NCBI RefSeq assembly: GCF_015644585.1 | Contig: NZ_JADOBI010000004.1 | Coordinates: 372,001 to 436,000 of the forward strand | Reading direction: 5' to 3' | Length of the DNA: 64,000 nt | Source: Rahnella laticis | GTDB lineage: Bacteria > Pseudomonadota > Gammaproteobacteria > Enterobacterales > Enterobacteriaceae | Shown here: positions 1 to 9,130 of the stretch, piece by piece | Layout: each line of letters begins with the position of its first letter | How positions within the stretch are numbered: position 1 is the stretch's first letter | Made by a program: the position numbers and the translations under genes | Notes under the pieces: generated by a model | What the model was told of the DNA's origin: nothing | Databases searched by the model: none | Seen by the model: the letters and a program-made list of their open reading frames with translations, nothing else

Positions 1-77
1 TACTGGCGCCAGATGGCCAGTCTCTGCTGGGATTCAAACCAGAAAGCTATCAGCAATTTCTCGCACAGGTGAAGTAA
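1..77 (+). CDS. yffB: ArsC-family reductase YffB, 3' end only
   Basis: The window opens inside a reading frame that ends [17 protein letters not shown] followed by TAA at 75-77. This matches the C-terminus of the enterobacterial YffB family (thioredoxin-fold, ArsC/Spx-like), which in E. coli is the gene immediately before dapE. Only about 24 codons are present, so no active-site residue can be checked. The stop lies one base before the dapE start, which indicates translational coupling in one operon. The cellular substrate of YffB is not established. Confidence 0.85.
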   Translation, partial: LAPDGQSLLGFKPESYQQFLAQVK

Positions 78-78
78 C

Positions 79-1206
79 ATGAGTTGTCCGGTTCTCGATT
101 TAGCCCAGCAGTTAATCCGCCGCCCTTCCCTCAGCCCGGACGATGCAGGCTGCCAGGAAATTATGATTGCCCGCCTGCAGGCCATTGGTTTTCATATTGA
201 GCCAATGAATTTTGGCGATACCCTCAATTTTTGGGCGACGCGCGGTGAAGGCAAAACCCTGGCATTTGCCGGGCACACTGACGTCGTACCGACCGGCGAT
301 CACAATCTGTGGGTGACCGGCCCGTTCGAGCCGACCCTGCGCGATGGCATGCTGTATGGCCGTGGCGCTGCCGATATGAAAGGTTCGCTGGCGGCGATGG
401 TGGTCGCGGCTGAACGTTTTGTGGCAGCAACCCCGAATCACAAAGGCCGTCTGGCGTTTCTGATCACTTCCGATGAAGAAGCCAGCGCCGTGAACGGCAC
501 CGTCAAAGTGGTTAACGCCCTGATGGAACGCAAAGAGCGCCTGGATTTTTGTCTGGTCGGCGAGCCGTCCAGCACCACCCGCGTGGGCGATATTGTGAAA
601 AATGGCCGTCGCGGCTCGATGACCGCTAACCTGCACGTGCATGGCGTTCAGGGGCACGTTGCCTATCCGCATCTGGCCGATAATCCGGTACACCGCGCAA
701 TGCCTGCGCTCAACGAACTGGTCGCGACGGTCTGGGATAACGGCAACGAATTCTTCCCGCCGACCAGCATGCAAATCGCCAATATCAATGCCGGTACCGG
801 CAGCAATAACGTGATCCCCGGCGAGCTGTATGTGCAGTTTAACTTCCGCTTCAGCACGGAACTGACCGATGCCATCATTAAGCAGCGCGTCGCTGAACTG
901 CTGGATCGCCACAATCTTCAGTACACCCTGAACTGGGTGGTGTCCGGCCAGCCGTTCCTGACGTCGCGCGGTGAACTGGTTGACGCCGTCGTGAATGCCG
1001 TTCGCCACTACAGCGAAATCACGCCAGAGCTGCAAACCACCGGCGGAACCTCCGACGGGCGTTTCATCGCGCTGATGGGTGCTCAGGTGGTTGAACTGGG
1101 GCCGGTGAATGCCACCATCCACAAAATCAACGAATGCGTACATGCCGCCGATTTGCAGGTTCTCAGCCGTATGTATCAGCGCATCATGGAACAGCTAGTC
1201 GCATGA
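79..1206 (+). CDS. dapE: Succinyl-diaminopimelate desuccinylase
   Basis: 375 aa, the normal length for DapE. It hydrolyses N-succinyl-LL-2,6-diaminopimelate to LL-diaminopimelate and succinate in the cytoplasm, a late step toward lysine and peptidoglycan meso-DAP. The M20 metallopeptidase signature is visible: FAGHTDVVP (metal His and catalytic Asp, about residues 65-73), GRGAADMKG (bridging Asp, about 95-103), TSDEEA (general-base and metal Glu, about 130-135), VGEPSS, and a C-terminal metal His in [11 protein letters not shown]. The ATG follows yffB by one base. The stop overlaps the next gene's ATG in an ATGA junction, so dapE and the M15 peptidase gene are probably co-translated. Confidence 0.98.
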   Translation: MSCPVLDLAQQLIRRPSLSPDDAGCQEIMIARLQAIGFHIEPMNFGDTLNFWATRGEGKTLAFAGHTDVVPTGDHNLWVTGPFEPTLRDGMLYGRGAADMKGSLAAMVVAAERFVAATPNHKGRLAFLITSDEEASAVNGTVKVVNALMERKERLDFCLVGEPSSTTRVGDIVKNGRRGSMTANLHVHGVQGHVAYPHLADNPVHRAMPALNELVATVWDNGNEFFPPTSMQIANINAGTGSNNVIPGELYVQFNFRFSTELTDAIIKQRVAELLDRHNLQYTLNWVVSGQPFLTSRGELVDAVVNAVRHYSEITPELQTTGGTSDGRFIALMGAQVVELGPVNATIHKINECVHAADLQVLSRMYQRIMEQLVA

Positions 1207-1877
1207 TCAGCCACGAAATGCTGACCGGTCGCTCAGACGCGCATCTGGTCACATTGGGCGAAGGCCCGCACCGGTTACAAAAAGCCGCCGCCGGTGCCTT
1301 TGCAGAAATGCAAAAAGCAGCGGCGCAGGCCGGGTTTAATTTGCAGCCCGCCAGTACTTTTCGAGATTTCAGTCGCCAGCGGGCCATCTGGAATGGCAAA
1401 TTTCGCGGCGAGCGACCAGTATTAGATAAGAACAGCCAGCCGGTGGACATCAGCACGTTGTCTGCCGCTGAACGTTGTGAACTGATCCTGCGCTGGTCGG
1501 CACTGCCGGGCGCAAGCCGCCATCACTGGGGCAGCGATCTGGATGTTTACGATCCGTCTCTGCTGCCGGAAGGCCGGACGCTGCAACTGGAGCCGTGGGA
1601 ATACGAGGAAAACGGCTATTTTCATCGGCTGAACCTCTGGATGTCGGCGCACATGGAAGCGTTTGGCTTTTACCGGCCTTTTGCGCAGGATCGTGGCGGC
1701 GTTGCCGTTGAACCCTGGCACCTGAGTTATCGTCCTCTGGCACAGCAGTGCGAATCACAGCTGACGCCGGAGGTGCTTATCAGCGCGTGGCAGGGCCAGG
1801 ATATCGCCGGCTCTGACTGGGTCATCAGTGAGATAGCGACAATTTTTCCACGTTTTATCGCCCTAAACCCTACATAA
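1203..1877 (+). CDS. M15-family D,D-carboxypeptidase-like metallopeptidase
   Basis: 224 aa from the ATG that overlaps the dapE stop (ATGA); a longer frame from 1134 runs inside dapE and is less likely. Zinc-peptidase family M15 (VanY/DacY-like) motifs are present: [13 protein letters not shown], corresponding to SxHxxGxAxD with metal His and Asp, and a late EPWHLSYRP with the catalytic Glu-Pro-Trp-His. Such enzymes trim D-alanine or other D-residues from peptidoglycan peptides. I see no clear signal peptide, so export or a cytoplasmic recycling role is unresolved. Its position behind dapE fits cell-wall metabolism. Family assignment is firm; the exact substrate is inference. Confidence 0.85.
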   Translation: MISHEMLTGRSDAHLVTLGEGPHRLQKAAAGAFAEMQKAAAQAGFNLQPASTFRDFSRQRAIWNGKFRGERPVLDKNSQPVDISTLSAAERCELILRWSALPGASRHHWGSDLDVYDPSLLPEGRTLQLEPWEYEENGYFHRLNLWMSAHMEAFGFYRPFAQDRGGVAVEPWHLSYRPLAQQCESQLTPEVLISAWQGQDIAGSDWVISEIATIFPRFIALNPT

Positions 1878-1892
1878 ATTAAGGAGCACGCC

Positions 1893-2078
1893 ATGGAGTG
1901 GATTAAAGATTACTGGTGGATCGTTCTGATCATTCTGATCGGCATGTTTATCAGCGGGATGAAAGAGTTACGCCGTGTGGACGTGAAGAAATACCTGAAA
2001 GATAAACCTGAACTTCCACCGCATCGCGACAACAATGCCGAGTGGGATAAAGACGATGACTGGCCAAAGAAAAAGTAA
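1893..2078 (+). CDS. ypfN: Small membrane protein YpfN (UPF0370)
   Basis: 61 aa with one N-terminal membrane helix ([17 protein letters not shown], about residues 7-23) followed by a highly charged tail rich in Lys and Asp ending DDDWPKKK. It matches the UPF0370/YpfN family, which follows dapE in many Enterobacterales. A good Shine-Dalgarno (AAGGAG) precedes the ATG by about 8 bases. The probable topology is N-out with the charged tail in the cytoplasm. Function unknown. Confidence 0.93.
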   Translation: MEWIKDYWWIVLIILIGMFISGMKELRRVDVKKYLKDKPELPPHRDNNAEWDKDDDWPKKK

Positions 2079-2207
2079 CACCGGTCAGCACGGCTGAAAA
2101 ACCTAATCAATATTAGTCGGCGGATTATGTAGCGATTCTCCGCCGATTGACTCTCTCCCCGGCCAGTATCATGTGACGTGAAACTGACGTACGGAGAGAC
2201 GAGTCCT

Positions 2208-3479
2208 TTGCCAACTTTAACAACCCCGACACCAGAGCAGGCGACGTTCGACGCCACGCAATTTCTGGGGCTTGCTCCATTTTTACGCATGAGCATAGCC
2301 GGTGACGAGTGCACCGCGATCGCGCAGGAACTGGTCACGCGTGCGCAGCAAAATCCTGATGATGCCATTTTGTGGATGAACCTTTCCACGGTGATGCTGT
2401 GCCTGCAACGCACCGATCTGGGGCTGACTATCCAGAATCAGGCGCTGGCGATGCAGCAGGTTTACACCCTCCGCGCGGCGCAAAAATCGGCAAAACTGCG
2501 TTTACTGATGCTGATGGTGCCCGGCACGCTGTCCGCCAACGTGCCCCTCGACTGTCTGCTGGAAAACAGCGACATCGACCTGATTTATTACTACATCACG
2601 CCGGAAGCACCGTTTGAAGCGCCCATTCCTGAACATGATTTGCTGATGATTGGCATCAGCGCGACCACCGAAAATCTGTTCCTGTTGCAACAACTGGAAA
2701 CCGTGACCCGCCAGTGGCCGGTGCCGGTGATCAACGCTCCCGAGTGCATTCCGAATTCAGAACGCCACATCGCCAGCCGCGTTTTACAAAACAAACCGGG
2801 GCTCACCATCGCGCAGGCGTATCCGGTGACGCATGGGCTGCTTTCTGCGGTCGCAAGCGGGCAAATGACGCTGAGCGATGCATTACCGGGCAGTGATTTC
2901 CCGGTGATCCTGCGCCCGGCGGGTTCGCACGGCGGCCACGGTCTGGAGAAAATCACCCGGCAGGACGAACTGGCAGGTTACCTTGTGCGCGTTGGCGTTG
3001 AAGATTATTTCCTGTCGAAATTCATTGATTACAGCAATGCGGACGGCCAGTTCCGTAAGTACCGCATATCGCTGATCGACGGTAAACCTTACGCCTGCCA
3101 TATGGCTATTTCGTCGCACTGGATGGTGCATTACGTCAACGCGGCGATGTATGAAGATCACAAAAAACGTGAAGAAGAAGCGGCTTTCCTGACGAATTTC
3201 CACGAATTCGCCGCGCGCCACCAGGCCGCGCTGAAGGCCATTTATGACACAACTCAACTCGATTATGTCGGGATTGATTGCAGCGAAGCGCCCGACGGCT
3301 CGTTGCTGGTCTTTGAAATTGACCCGGCAATGGTGGTTCACGCCATGGATCTGGAAGTCATGTTCCCGCACAAACAAATCCATATGAATAAAGTTAAAAC
3401 AGCATGCCGCGAGTTGCTGTTATCCCGTGCCTTTGCGCACGCCGACACTTCCGCTGATGCGCTAACAGGACAAGAATAA
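2208..3479 (+). CDS. TPR-like / ATP-grasp domain protein, unknown product
   Basis: 423 aa. I place the start at TTG 2208 because GGAGAG at 2193-2198 sits 9 bases upstream; an in-frame GTG at 2178 has no ribosome site. The N-terminal ~90 residues are helical and TPR-like (NPDDAILWMNLSTVML). A Rossmann-like middle follows, then an ATP-grasp fold from about residue 195: VILRPAGSHGGHGLEKI (nucleotide-binding lysine/glycine loop), FRKYRISLIDGKPY, and YVGIDCSE...FEIDPAM, the usual metal-binding acidic pair. ATP-grasp enzymes join a carboxylate to an amine or thiol through an acyl-phosphate. The stop is two bases before a SerC paralogue, so the two are probably one operon. The gene pair is not at this position in E. 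coli. Fold confident, reaction unknown. Confidence 0.85.
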   Translation: MPTLTTPTPEQATFDATQFLGLAPFLRMSIAGDECTAIAQELVTRAQQNPDDAILWMNLSTVMLCLQRTDLGLTIQNQALAMQQVYTLRAAQKSAKLRLLMLMVPGTLSANVPLDCLLENSDIDLIYYYITPEAPFEAPIPEHDLLMIGISATTENLFLLQQLETVTRQWPVPVINAPECIPNSERHIASRVLQNKPGLTIAQAYPVTHGLLSAVASGQMTLSDALPGSDFPVILRPAGSHGGHGLEKITRQDELAGYLVRVGVEDYFLSKFIDYSNADGQFRKYRISLIDGKPYACHMAISSHWMVHYVNAAMYEDHKKREEEAAFLTNFHEFAARHQAALKAIYDTTQLDYVGIDCSEAPDGSLLVFEIDPAMVVHAMDLEVMFPHKQIHMNKVKTACRELLLSRAFAHADTSADALTGQE

Positions 3480-3481
3480 AC

Positions 3482-4582
3482 ATGATTTCACGTAACGCCC
3501 TGAATTTCTCTGGTGGCCCCGGCGCATTGCCGGAAACGGTTCTGGCGCAGGTCGAGGCCGCCATCAAAGAAGTGCCGGAGGTTGGTCTGTCGATCCTCGG
3601 GATCAGCCACCGCTCAGACTGGTTCGCTGCCGTCGTCGAAGAAACGGAAAACAACATCCGTACCCTGCTCGGCTTGTCTGAGGATTTCCATATTCTGTTT
3701 TTGCAAGGCGGCGCCACGCAGCAGTTTTCCATGGTGCCGATGACGTTACTTCGCGGCCAGAAACATGCGGCTGAGTATCTTGATACCGGCTACTGGAGCA
3801 GCAAGGTGGTGACCGAAGCGCGTCGCGAAGGCCCGGTAAAAGTGCTGTGGAGCGGTGAGTCCTGTGGTTTTAACCGTCTGCCAACTGATGACGAACTGGA
3901 CTTTTCACCGGACGCACCGTATCTGCATTACGTTTCGAACGAAACCGTGGAAGGGCTGCAATTCCAGCGCGTTGTGGGCCGCGACGATGTGCCGCGCGTC
4001 TGCGATATGTCCTCTGATTTCCTGTCAAAACCGTGCGATGCCAATAAATTCTCGGTGATTTACGCTCACGCCCAGAAAAACATCGGCCCGGCCGGTGTGA
4101 CTATCGTGCTGGTGCATGACACTGTAGTGAAAGCATCTTCCGACGAACTGCCGACCTTCCTCAACTACCGCCGTCAGGTTGAATCCCATTCCAACCTGAA
4201 TACGCCGCCGGTCTTTGCGATTTACGTGGTTCTGCTGGTCACCCGCTGGCTGCTCAACGACGTAGGTGGCCTGGAAAATATGGCCCAGACCAACCGCCAC
4301 AAAGCCGAATTGCTGTACGCGATGCTTGATAACAGCGACGGTTTTTACAAAGGCTGGAGCAGTAAGGAAGACCGTTCACAGATGAACGTGGCGTTTAAAT
4401 TGCCGGATGAGACGCTGGAGCAAAAATTCCTGGCAGAAAGCCATGAAGCCGGTTTCTCAGGTCTGGCGGGTCACCGCGCCATTGGCGGGATCCGTGCCTC
4501 AATCTACAACGCGCTTTCACTGCCAGCGGCAGAGAAACTGACCAACTTCATGGATGACTTCCTGCGCCATAACCGCAAATAA
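3482..4582 (+). CDS. SerC-type phosphoserine aminotransferase paralogue
   Basis: 366 aa class V, PLP-dependent aminotransferase of the SerC family. The PLP lysine is visible in YAHAQKNIGPAG (Lys199; E. coli SerC has Lys198). The residues that bind the substrate phosphate in SerC are kept: ISHR near residue 42 and GHRAIGGIRASIYNA near the C-terminus. The PLP-phosphate loop reads GGATQQF rather than the E. coli GGGRGQF, a variation seen in other SerC groups. In Enterobacterales the housekeeping serC sits next to aroA, so this copy beside an ATP-grasp gene is probably a second, specialised enzyme acting on a phosphorylated 2-oxo acid. That the genome carries another serC is inference. A strong bidirectional terminator follows. 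Confidence 0.88.
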   Translation: MISRNALNFSGGPGALPETVLAQVEAAIKEVPEVGLSILGISHRSDWFAAVVEETENNIRTLLGLSEDFHILFLQGGATQQFSMVPMTLLRGQKHAAEYLDTGYWSSKVVTEARREGPVKVLWSGESCGFNRLPTDDELDFSPDAPYLHYVSNETVEGLQFQRVVGRDDVPRVCDMSSDFLSKPCDANKFSVIYAHAQKNIGPAGVTIVLVHDTVVKASSDELPTFLNYRRQVESHSNLNTPPVFAIYVVLLVTRWLLNDVGGLENMAQTNRHKAELLYAMLDNSDGFYKGWSSKEDRSQMNVAFKLPDETLEQKFLAESHEAGFSGLAGHRAIGGIRASIYNALSLPAAEKLTNFMDDFLRHNRK

Positions 4583-4599
4583 GCCTCTGTGATTTCAAT

Positions 4600-4638
4600 A
4601 AAAAAGCCCCCGGCTGATCAACAGGCGGGGGCTTTTTT
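4600..4638. terminator. Bidirectional rho-independent terminator
   Basis: GCCCCCG at 4606-4612 pairs with CGGGGGC at 4626-4632, flanked by a run of A on the left and T on the right. It serves the SerC paralogue on the plus strand and ypfH on the minus strand. Confidence 0.9.
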
Positions 4639-4649
4639 ACAGGTAAAAA

Positions 4650-5300
4650 TCAGTGCTGATGAGACTTCGGTTCGTAGTTTTTCAAATGCGCAATCGCGGT
4701 ATTGATCATGTGTGAATCCAGCCCGTGGCCCATGCCCGGCTGAAGATTCAGGGTGCAATCGCAGCCTAATGATTTGAGGCGCTCAGCGGCACTTTTTGAC
4801 TGGAACGGATTAATCACCGGATCCTGTTCACCGTGAATAAAGTGCACCACCGTACCGGCGGAAATCGGTTTTTCCGGCAGGACGGAGAAACGTCCGCTGA
4901 AAGCCACAATGCGCGAAGCCAGATGTTCTTCCACTTTGGTGGATTCCAGCGCCATGATGGTCCCCTGAGAGAAACCAATCAGCGTGGTATGTTCCGGCGG
5001 CACGCCGGTTTTCTGCTGCCAGTCGCGGACAATTTCGACGAATGCGGGCATCGCCGCATCGACACGCGGCTGACGGTTTTGCTCAGTCACGCCCTGCACG
5101 GAAAACCACTGGAAACCACGGCCAAAATCACAGATGTCCGGGCTGCCGACGCTGATAACCTGCGCCTGTGGAAAAGAAAGCGCAAAAAACTTGCCGATCT
5201 CGCCCATGGAAATCGGGTTATCGCCCACGCCATGAAACAGTAAAATCAGCTGGTTAGCTCTTTCTTCCGGTTGCTGGACAATAATCTGTTCTGAGCTCAT
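4650..5300 (-). CDS. ypfH: Esterase YpfH (alpha/beta hydrolase)
   Basis: 216 aa, matching the YpfH carboxylesterase/phospholipase-like family. The nucleophile elbow GFSQG (LIGFSQGTIM, about residues 108-117), an acid in HGEQDPVI and a catalytic His in GMGHGLDSHM form the expected triad. The N-terminal LLFHGVGDNP carries the oxyanion-hole HG. The ATG follows GGGAGAAATTC. E. coli YpfH hydrolyses short p-nitrophenyl esters; its natural substrate is unknown. It lies downstream of tmcA on the same strand with 108 bases between, and a TATAGT hexamer in that gap may be its own -10. Confidence 0.93.
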   Translation of the reverse strand: MSSEQIIVQQPEERANQLILLFHGVGDNPISMGEIGKFFALSFPQAQVISVGSPDICDFGRGFQWFSVQGVTEQNRQPRVDAAMPAFVEIVRDWQQKTGVPPEHTTLIGFSQGTIMALESTKVEEHLASRIVAFSGRFSVLPEKPISAGTVVHFIHGEQDPVINPFQSKSAAERLKSLGCDCTLNLQPGMGHGLDSHMINTAIAHLKNYEPKSHQH

Positions 5301-5408
5301 GAATTTCTCCCGTTGTATGTTAATGGCCTTACTATACGCCGCCCGCCGGTCAGTGAAATCGGGTTTTATTGAACGAGTCTTTCCATTTTTTGCAATAAAA
5401 CCGTTGAT

Positions 5409-7448
5409 TTAATCGCCAGTGCGAGGGGAAATTGCCCGCTGACGCCAAATCTCACACGCCGCCGCATCTGTGGCTTTCAGCGCCTGCGCCGTTTCCTGAC
5501 GCCAGCGGACCAGCAGGTCTTTCCGGCCATTCAGCCGCAGCATCTGCACAATGTCGGCGATACTTTTCCCCTGTTGCAGGTAAGCGCGCAGTCCGACCAG
5601 CGGCAGGGAAAGTTGCAGTAAAAGGCGGTTCAGCGCCGGTAAACTGCTTTCCAGCGGCCGGTGCGCAAACGCGAATCCGGCCAGTTCGCGCCAGTCGGCT
5701 TCATCTGATGATAAATCACCCGTTAACGGGAGCGGCAGCTGGCAGTCAATCTCCGGTGCCAGCCAGCGCCAGTCGCGGTTGAGCTGCGACTCTGCGGCAT
5801 CCGTCAGCGCCTTTCCGGCATGACTTAACGGTAACAACGCCATCGCGGCGTAACATCCGCTGCTGGCCTCTTTCTGCGTACTCACGCGCACCAGACGAAA
5901 ACCGGCCTGCTGCCACAATGCGGCGAGTTCATCGGTATACCCGAAACTGACCGACATAAAATCCAGCCCCTGCTGCTGTGCGCTATGTTTTTGCTGCATC
6001 AGCAACTCACGGGCAATTCCCTGACGCCGGAACGCCGGATGAACAGCAATTCGGCTGATGCGGCGCGAGCGTAAAACCGCCGCCTGCGGGAAACCGGCGT
6101 GCGCGGCAAGAGATTGTGCGACCAGATTCCCGCGCGGACGCCGCCTTCCGGCCCAGACTTCATGCGCCAGTTCCGCACTCAGCCCGCCCTCTTCCACCAG
6201 CCACAGCGCACCGGTCAGCGTGTTTTTCTGCCGCGCGGCACTGAAAATCATGCCCGGTGCATCGAGCAGGCGGCGTAAATCCAGCGGCGAGGTGCGGTAG
6301 TGCGCGCTGGTCAGTAAACCGTAAAACTGTTGTAAAAGCGCAGGTTCACGCAGCCAGTCGCCGGCATCGATGGAGAATATTTCGGACGTTCCTGTCGTGG
6401 CATCTCCGGCGGGAATTTCTTCCGAAAACAGCAACAACTCGCTGATGAACGGCTCCAGCAGATCGCGTGCGGACCAGCGGACCGGTTCAGTCAGACGCAA
6501 ATCATGCCAGTGCGGCAGCGAGGCGCAGAATTTCAGCAGAAAACCGCGGCCGGTGCCTTCATAGCCCTGAACCGTGGTGGAAAGTAAAACGCGGGGAAAC
6601 GACGCGATCAGCGCCAGGAGCATGGGTGCGGGGATCGCAGCCGCTTCATCGATTATCAGCCAGTCGGCGTCCGTCACCGGCCCGGCGTCACATAATGCGA
6701 GCAAGGCATCCGGTGCGATAAAACAGGCCGATTCCGGGAGATGGCTGAGGATTTGATTTGCGGACGCTTTACCCGGCGCGGTTATCCGGCAGGTGCCTTG
6801 CCAGCGGCTGGCGAGCATGCCGGCCAGCGTTGATTTGCCGCGGCCGCGCGGTGCCGTCAGCACCCAGACGCCGGAGTCCGCGTTCATCAGCCGTTGTAAA
6901 ATCAGATGCTGCTGAGGCGTTGGTTGGCCGTCGGGCGGTGTCCACGCAACGGCGGGTGATAAAGGTGAAATGGCTAAAGGCGCGTTCTGGCGACAAACAC
7001 AAATTTCAGGATGGTTAAGCAATAAAGTCTGAAAACGTTGGATAAAACGCGGGGCCGGGATCGCCTGCGGCTGTTCGCCCCAGCGCAGAGTGTCGGCATC
7101 AGGACGCTGCGGCCACTCATCCCATTCCGGCACCAGTAAAATCAGCCAGCTTCCCGCTTTCAGAATGCCGGAAAACACCGCCAGCGCGTCGGCATTCAGC
7201 CCGGTTCGCGCGTCGAATATGCCGTGCAGTTTTTCCTGTCCCAGCAACGTGTGTACCGCAGAAAAAGTCACAGACTGCGCGCCTGCCGGGGAATTCCCGC
7301 CGACCCACACCCAGTCGCCAGGTTGACCTTGCACGAACTGCTCCGCCTGTGCGGCACACCACGCGGCCTCGCCGCTGAAAACCAGCAGACGGCGAACGCC
7401 TTGTTCAAGCATCTGCTGTTGCAGGGTATTTTTTAGCGCAATATCCAT
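5409..7448 (-). CDS. tmcA: tRNA(Met) cytidine acetyltransferase TmcA
   Basis: 679 aa. It makes N4-acetylcytidine at the wobble C34 of elongator tRNA-Met, using acetyl-CoA and ATP/GTP, to prevent misreading of AUA. Domain order matches the family: an N-terminal DUF1726-like domain, a RecD-type helicase module with Walker A (APRGRGKST, about 199-207) and Walker B (LIIDEAAAIP), a GNAT domain (RISRIAVHPAFRRQGIARELL) and a C-terminal tRNA-binding tail. The gene starts 10 bases after the yeaL-type gene on the same strand, suggesting a two-gene operon that E. coli lacks. Confidence 0.97.
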   Translation of the reverse strand: MDIALKNTLQQQMLEQGVRRLLVFSGEAAWCAAQAEQFVQGQPGDWVWVGGNSPAGAQSVTFSAVHTLLGQEKLHGIFDARTGLNADALAVFSGILKAGSWLILLVPEWDEWPQRPDADTLRWGEQPQAIPAPRFIQRFQTLLLNHPEICVCRQNAPLAISPLSPAVAWTPPDGQPTPQQHLILQRLMNADSGVWVLTAPRGRGKSTLAGMLASRWQGTCRITAPGKASANQILSHLPESACFIAPDALLALCDAGPVTDADWLIIDEAAAIPAPMLLALIASFPRVLLSTTVQGYEGTGRGFLLKFCASLPHWHDLRLTEPVRWSARDLLEPFISELLLFSEEIPAGDATTGTSEIFSIDAGDWLREPALLQQFYGLLTSAHYRTSPLDLRRLLDAPGMIFSAARQKNTLTGALWLVEEGGLSAELAHEVWAGRRRPRGNLVAQSLAAHAGFPQAAVLRSRRISRIAVHPAFRRQGIARELLMQQKHSAQQQGLDFMSVSFGYTDELAALWQQAGFRLVRVSTQKEASSGCYAAMALLPLSHAGKALTDAAESQLNRDWRWLAPEIDCQLPLPLTGDLSSDEADWRELAGFAFAHRPLESSLPALNRLLLQLSLPLVGLRAYLQQGKSIADIVQMLRLNGRKDLLVRWRQETAQALKATDAAACEIWRQRAISPRTGD

Positions 7449-7458
7449 GGGTTACCGC

Positions 7459-7911
7459 TCAGGTTTTTCCCACCAGCATCGACAGCAGACCTGCCGCAAT
7501 CAGCGGCCCGACCGGAACACCTTTAAACATCGCCACGCCCAGCACCGTCCCGACCAGCAGACCCGCCACCAGATGCGGCTGACTGCCCATCAGCGTCAAA
7601 CCGCGTCCGCCCAGCCATGACACCAGTACGCCCACCAGGATCGCCAGAATGGATTTCCAGTGGAAGAAAGAGTGAACCACGGTACTGGCGCTGATTTTGC
7701 CGCTGGCAATCGGTGCCATCACCCCAATGGTTAAAATAATAATGCCGATGGTGAGGCCGTATTTTTCAATCCACGGAAAGAAATTATTGAGCGGTGTAAT
7801 GCGCACCGTCAGGAGAAAAAACATTGCGATAGTGACGGCACTGTTGTGACTGATAATTCCGAGACCGGCAAAAACGAGCAGAATTAAAAGGGTTGGATCG
7901 AGAAAAGCCAT
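7459..7911 (-). CDS. yeaL: UPF0756 (DUF441) membrane protein, YeaL-like
   Basis: 150 aa, almost entirely hydrophobic, with four to five predicted membrane helices (for example [17 protein letters not shown] and [20 protein letters not shown]). It matches the YeaL/DUF441 family of inner-membrane proteins without known function. In E. coli yeaL is elsewhere; here it sits just upstream of tmcA (10-base gap) and is probably co-transcribed with it. The symbol is given for family membership; positional orthology with E. coli yeaL is not implied. Confidence 0.88.
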   Translation of the reverse strand: MAFLDPTLLILLVFAGLGIISHNSAVTIAMFFLLTVRITPLNNFFPWIEKYGLTIGIIILTIGVMAPIASGKISASTVVHSFFHWKSILAILVGVLVSWLGGRGLTLMGSQPHLVAGLLVGTVLGVAMFKGVPVGPLIAAGLLSMLVGKT

Positions 7912-7937
7912 GGCGTTCCCAGCGGTTCAACATGCAG

Positions 7938-7966
7938 ATGAAAGAGAGGCCCAGTGAGCCTCTCAA
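7938..7966 (-). terminator. Probable terminator downstream of ypfJ
   Basis: GAGAGGC (7944-7950) pairs with GCCTCTC (7958-7964) across a 7-base loop; on the minus strand the stem is followed by TTTC. The U-tract is short, so efficiency is uncertain. Confidence 0.5.
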
Positions 7967-8025
7967 AGTCGGACATTGATTATTGAACAGTTTTTACTGG
8001 CAGACCAGAGCTTATTCTCACTTAA

Positions 8026-8904
8026 TCAGCGGCTGGCGAAGGTGTTGCACTGGTCAGGATTACCGGTGTCAAACCCGCGTTTAAACCAAGTGTAGCGCTG
8101 CTGAGACGTGCCGTGCGTAAAGCTGTCAGGCACGACGCGCCCCTGACTTTGCTGTTGCAAACGGTCATCGCCGATCGCCTGCGCGGCATCCAGCGCTTCT
8201 TTTAAATCGCCTTCTTCCAGTACGTTTTGCTGCTGCATCGCGTGGCCCCAGACACCGGCGTAACAGTCGGCCTGAAGTTCCATTTTTACGGAAAGCTGAT
8301 TCACCACGGTTTGCGAAGCGCCCTGCTGCATCTGACGAACTTTGCGCTCGGTGCCCAGAAGGTTTTGCACATGATGGCCGACTTCGTGCGCAACCACATA
8401 ACCCTGCGCAAAATCGCCGCCCGCGCCGAGCTTATTCTGCAAATCCTGATAGAAAGACAGATCGATGTAAACCGTGCTGTCCGCCGGGCAATAAAACGGC
8501 CCCATGACCGACTGACCGGTGCCACATCCGGTTCGGGTTGAGCCGCGGTACATCACCAGTTTCGGCTCGCGGTAAGTCATCCCCTCTTTCTGGAAAATTT
8601 CTTTCCAGGTGTCTTCTGTTGACGCGAGGATCACGGACGTGAATTTCGCCTGCTCGTCATCTTTCGGGCTGATGGATTGCGATTGCGTCTGACGCTGTAT
8701 GTCGCCGGACTGACCGCCGTCAATCAGCGGCGTCAGGTCGATGCCGTAATAACCGGCCACCAGCACGACGATAATAATCACGATGCCGCTTTTGCCACGG
8801 ATAGGCAGGCGCATTCCGCCACCGCCCATTCCCGGCCCGCCGTTAGATCCTTCTCCGCGTCTGTCTTCTACATTGTCGCTTTCGCGACGCCCTTGCCAAC
8901 GCAT
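8026..8904 (-). CDS. ypfJ: Zinc metallopeptidase YpfJ
   Basis: 292 aa from the ATG at 8904, which follows a near-perfect GGAGGTGGGGT ribosome site and gives the E. coli-like N-terminus [17 protein letters not shown] frame open to 9087 adds 61 residues with no family support. A Gly-rich cytoplasmic start is followed by one membrane helix ([16 protein letters not shown], about residues 40-55) and a large periplasmic domain with the zinc motif [10 protein letters not shown] (HExxH) and a later acidic residue in [12 protein letters not shown]. This is the neutral zinc metallopeptidase (DUF of YpfJ) family. Substrates are unknown. Confidence 0.94.
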   Translation of the reverse strand: MRWQGRRESDNVEDRRGEGSNGGPGMGGGGMRLPIRGKSGIVIIIVVLVAGYYGIDLTPLIDGGQSGDIQRQTQSQSISPKDDEQAKFTSVILASTEDTWKEIFQKEGMTYREPKLVMYRGSTRTGCGTGQSVMGPFYCPADSTVYIDLSFYQDLQNKLGAGGDFAQGYVVAHEVGHHVQNLLGTERKVRQMQQGASQTVVNQLSVKMELQADCYAGVWGHAMQQQNVLEEGDLKEALDAAQAIGDDRLQQQSQGRVVPDSFTHGTSQQRYTWFKRGFDTGNPDQCNTFASR

Positions 8905-9037
8905 ACCCCACCTCCAGACTGTTTTTTTAAAGACTAGCCAGCGCACACGATTAATACCATCTGCGAAGGGACGTAATTTTAGGCGAGGAATATTTAAATG
9001 AAATAAAACAGTGAGGAAAAGGGAAAATAAAACGTAA

Positions 9038-9070
9038 AGAAAAGAGCGGGTGATGATTTTCATCACCCGT
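9038..9070 (-). terminator. Terminator downstream of purC
   Basis: CGGGTGATG (9047-9055) pairs with CATCACCCG (9061-9069). Read on the minus strand the stem is followed by CTCTTTTCTTT. It lies between purC and ypfJ. A second, less clean GC-rich hairpin (about 9082-9113) sits closer to the purC stop. Confidence 0.75.
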
Positions 9071-9130
9071 TGAACACCGGGCTGCACCGCGTAAACGATT
9101 GCGCAGCCCCGCTAAAAAAATAGCGTTCGC

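Noticed and set aside
112-1143. 343-codon open frame antisense to dapE
   Set aside because: Shadow of the GC-rich codon pattern of dapE; no ribosome site, no recognisable family, and dapE itself is unambiguous.
8905-9087. N-terminal extension of ypfJ by 61 residues
   Set aside because: The ATG at 8904 has a near-perfect ribosome site and the conserved N-terminus; the extension reads through the purC terminator.
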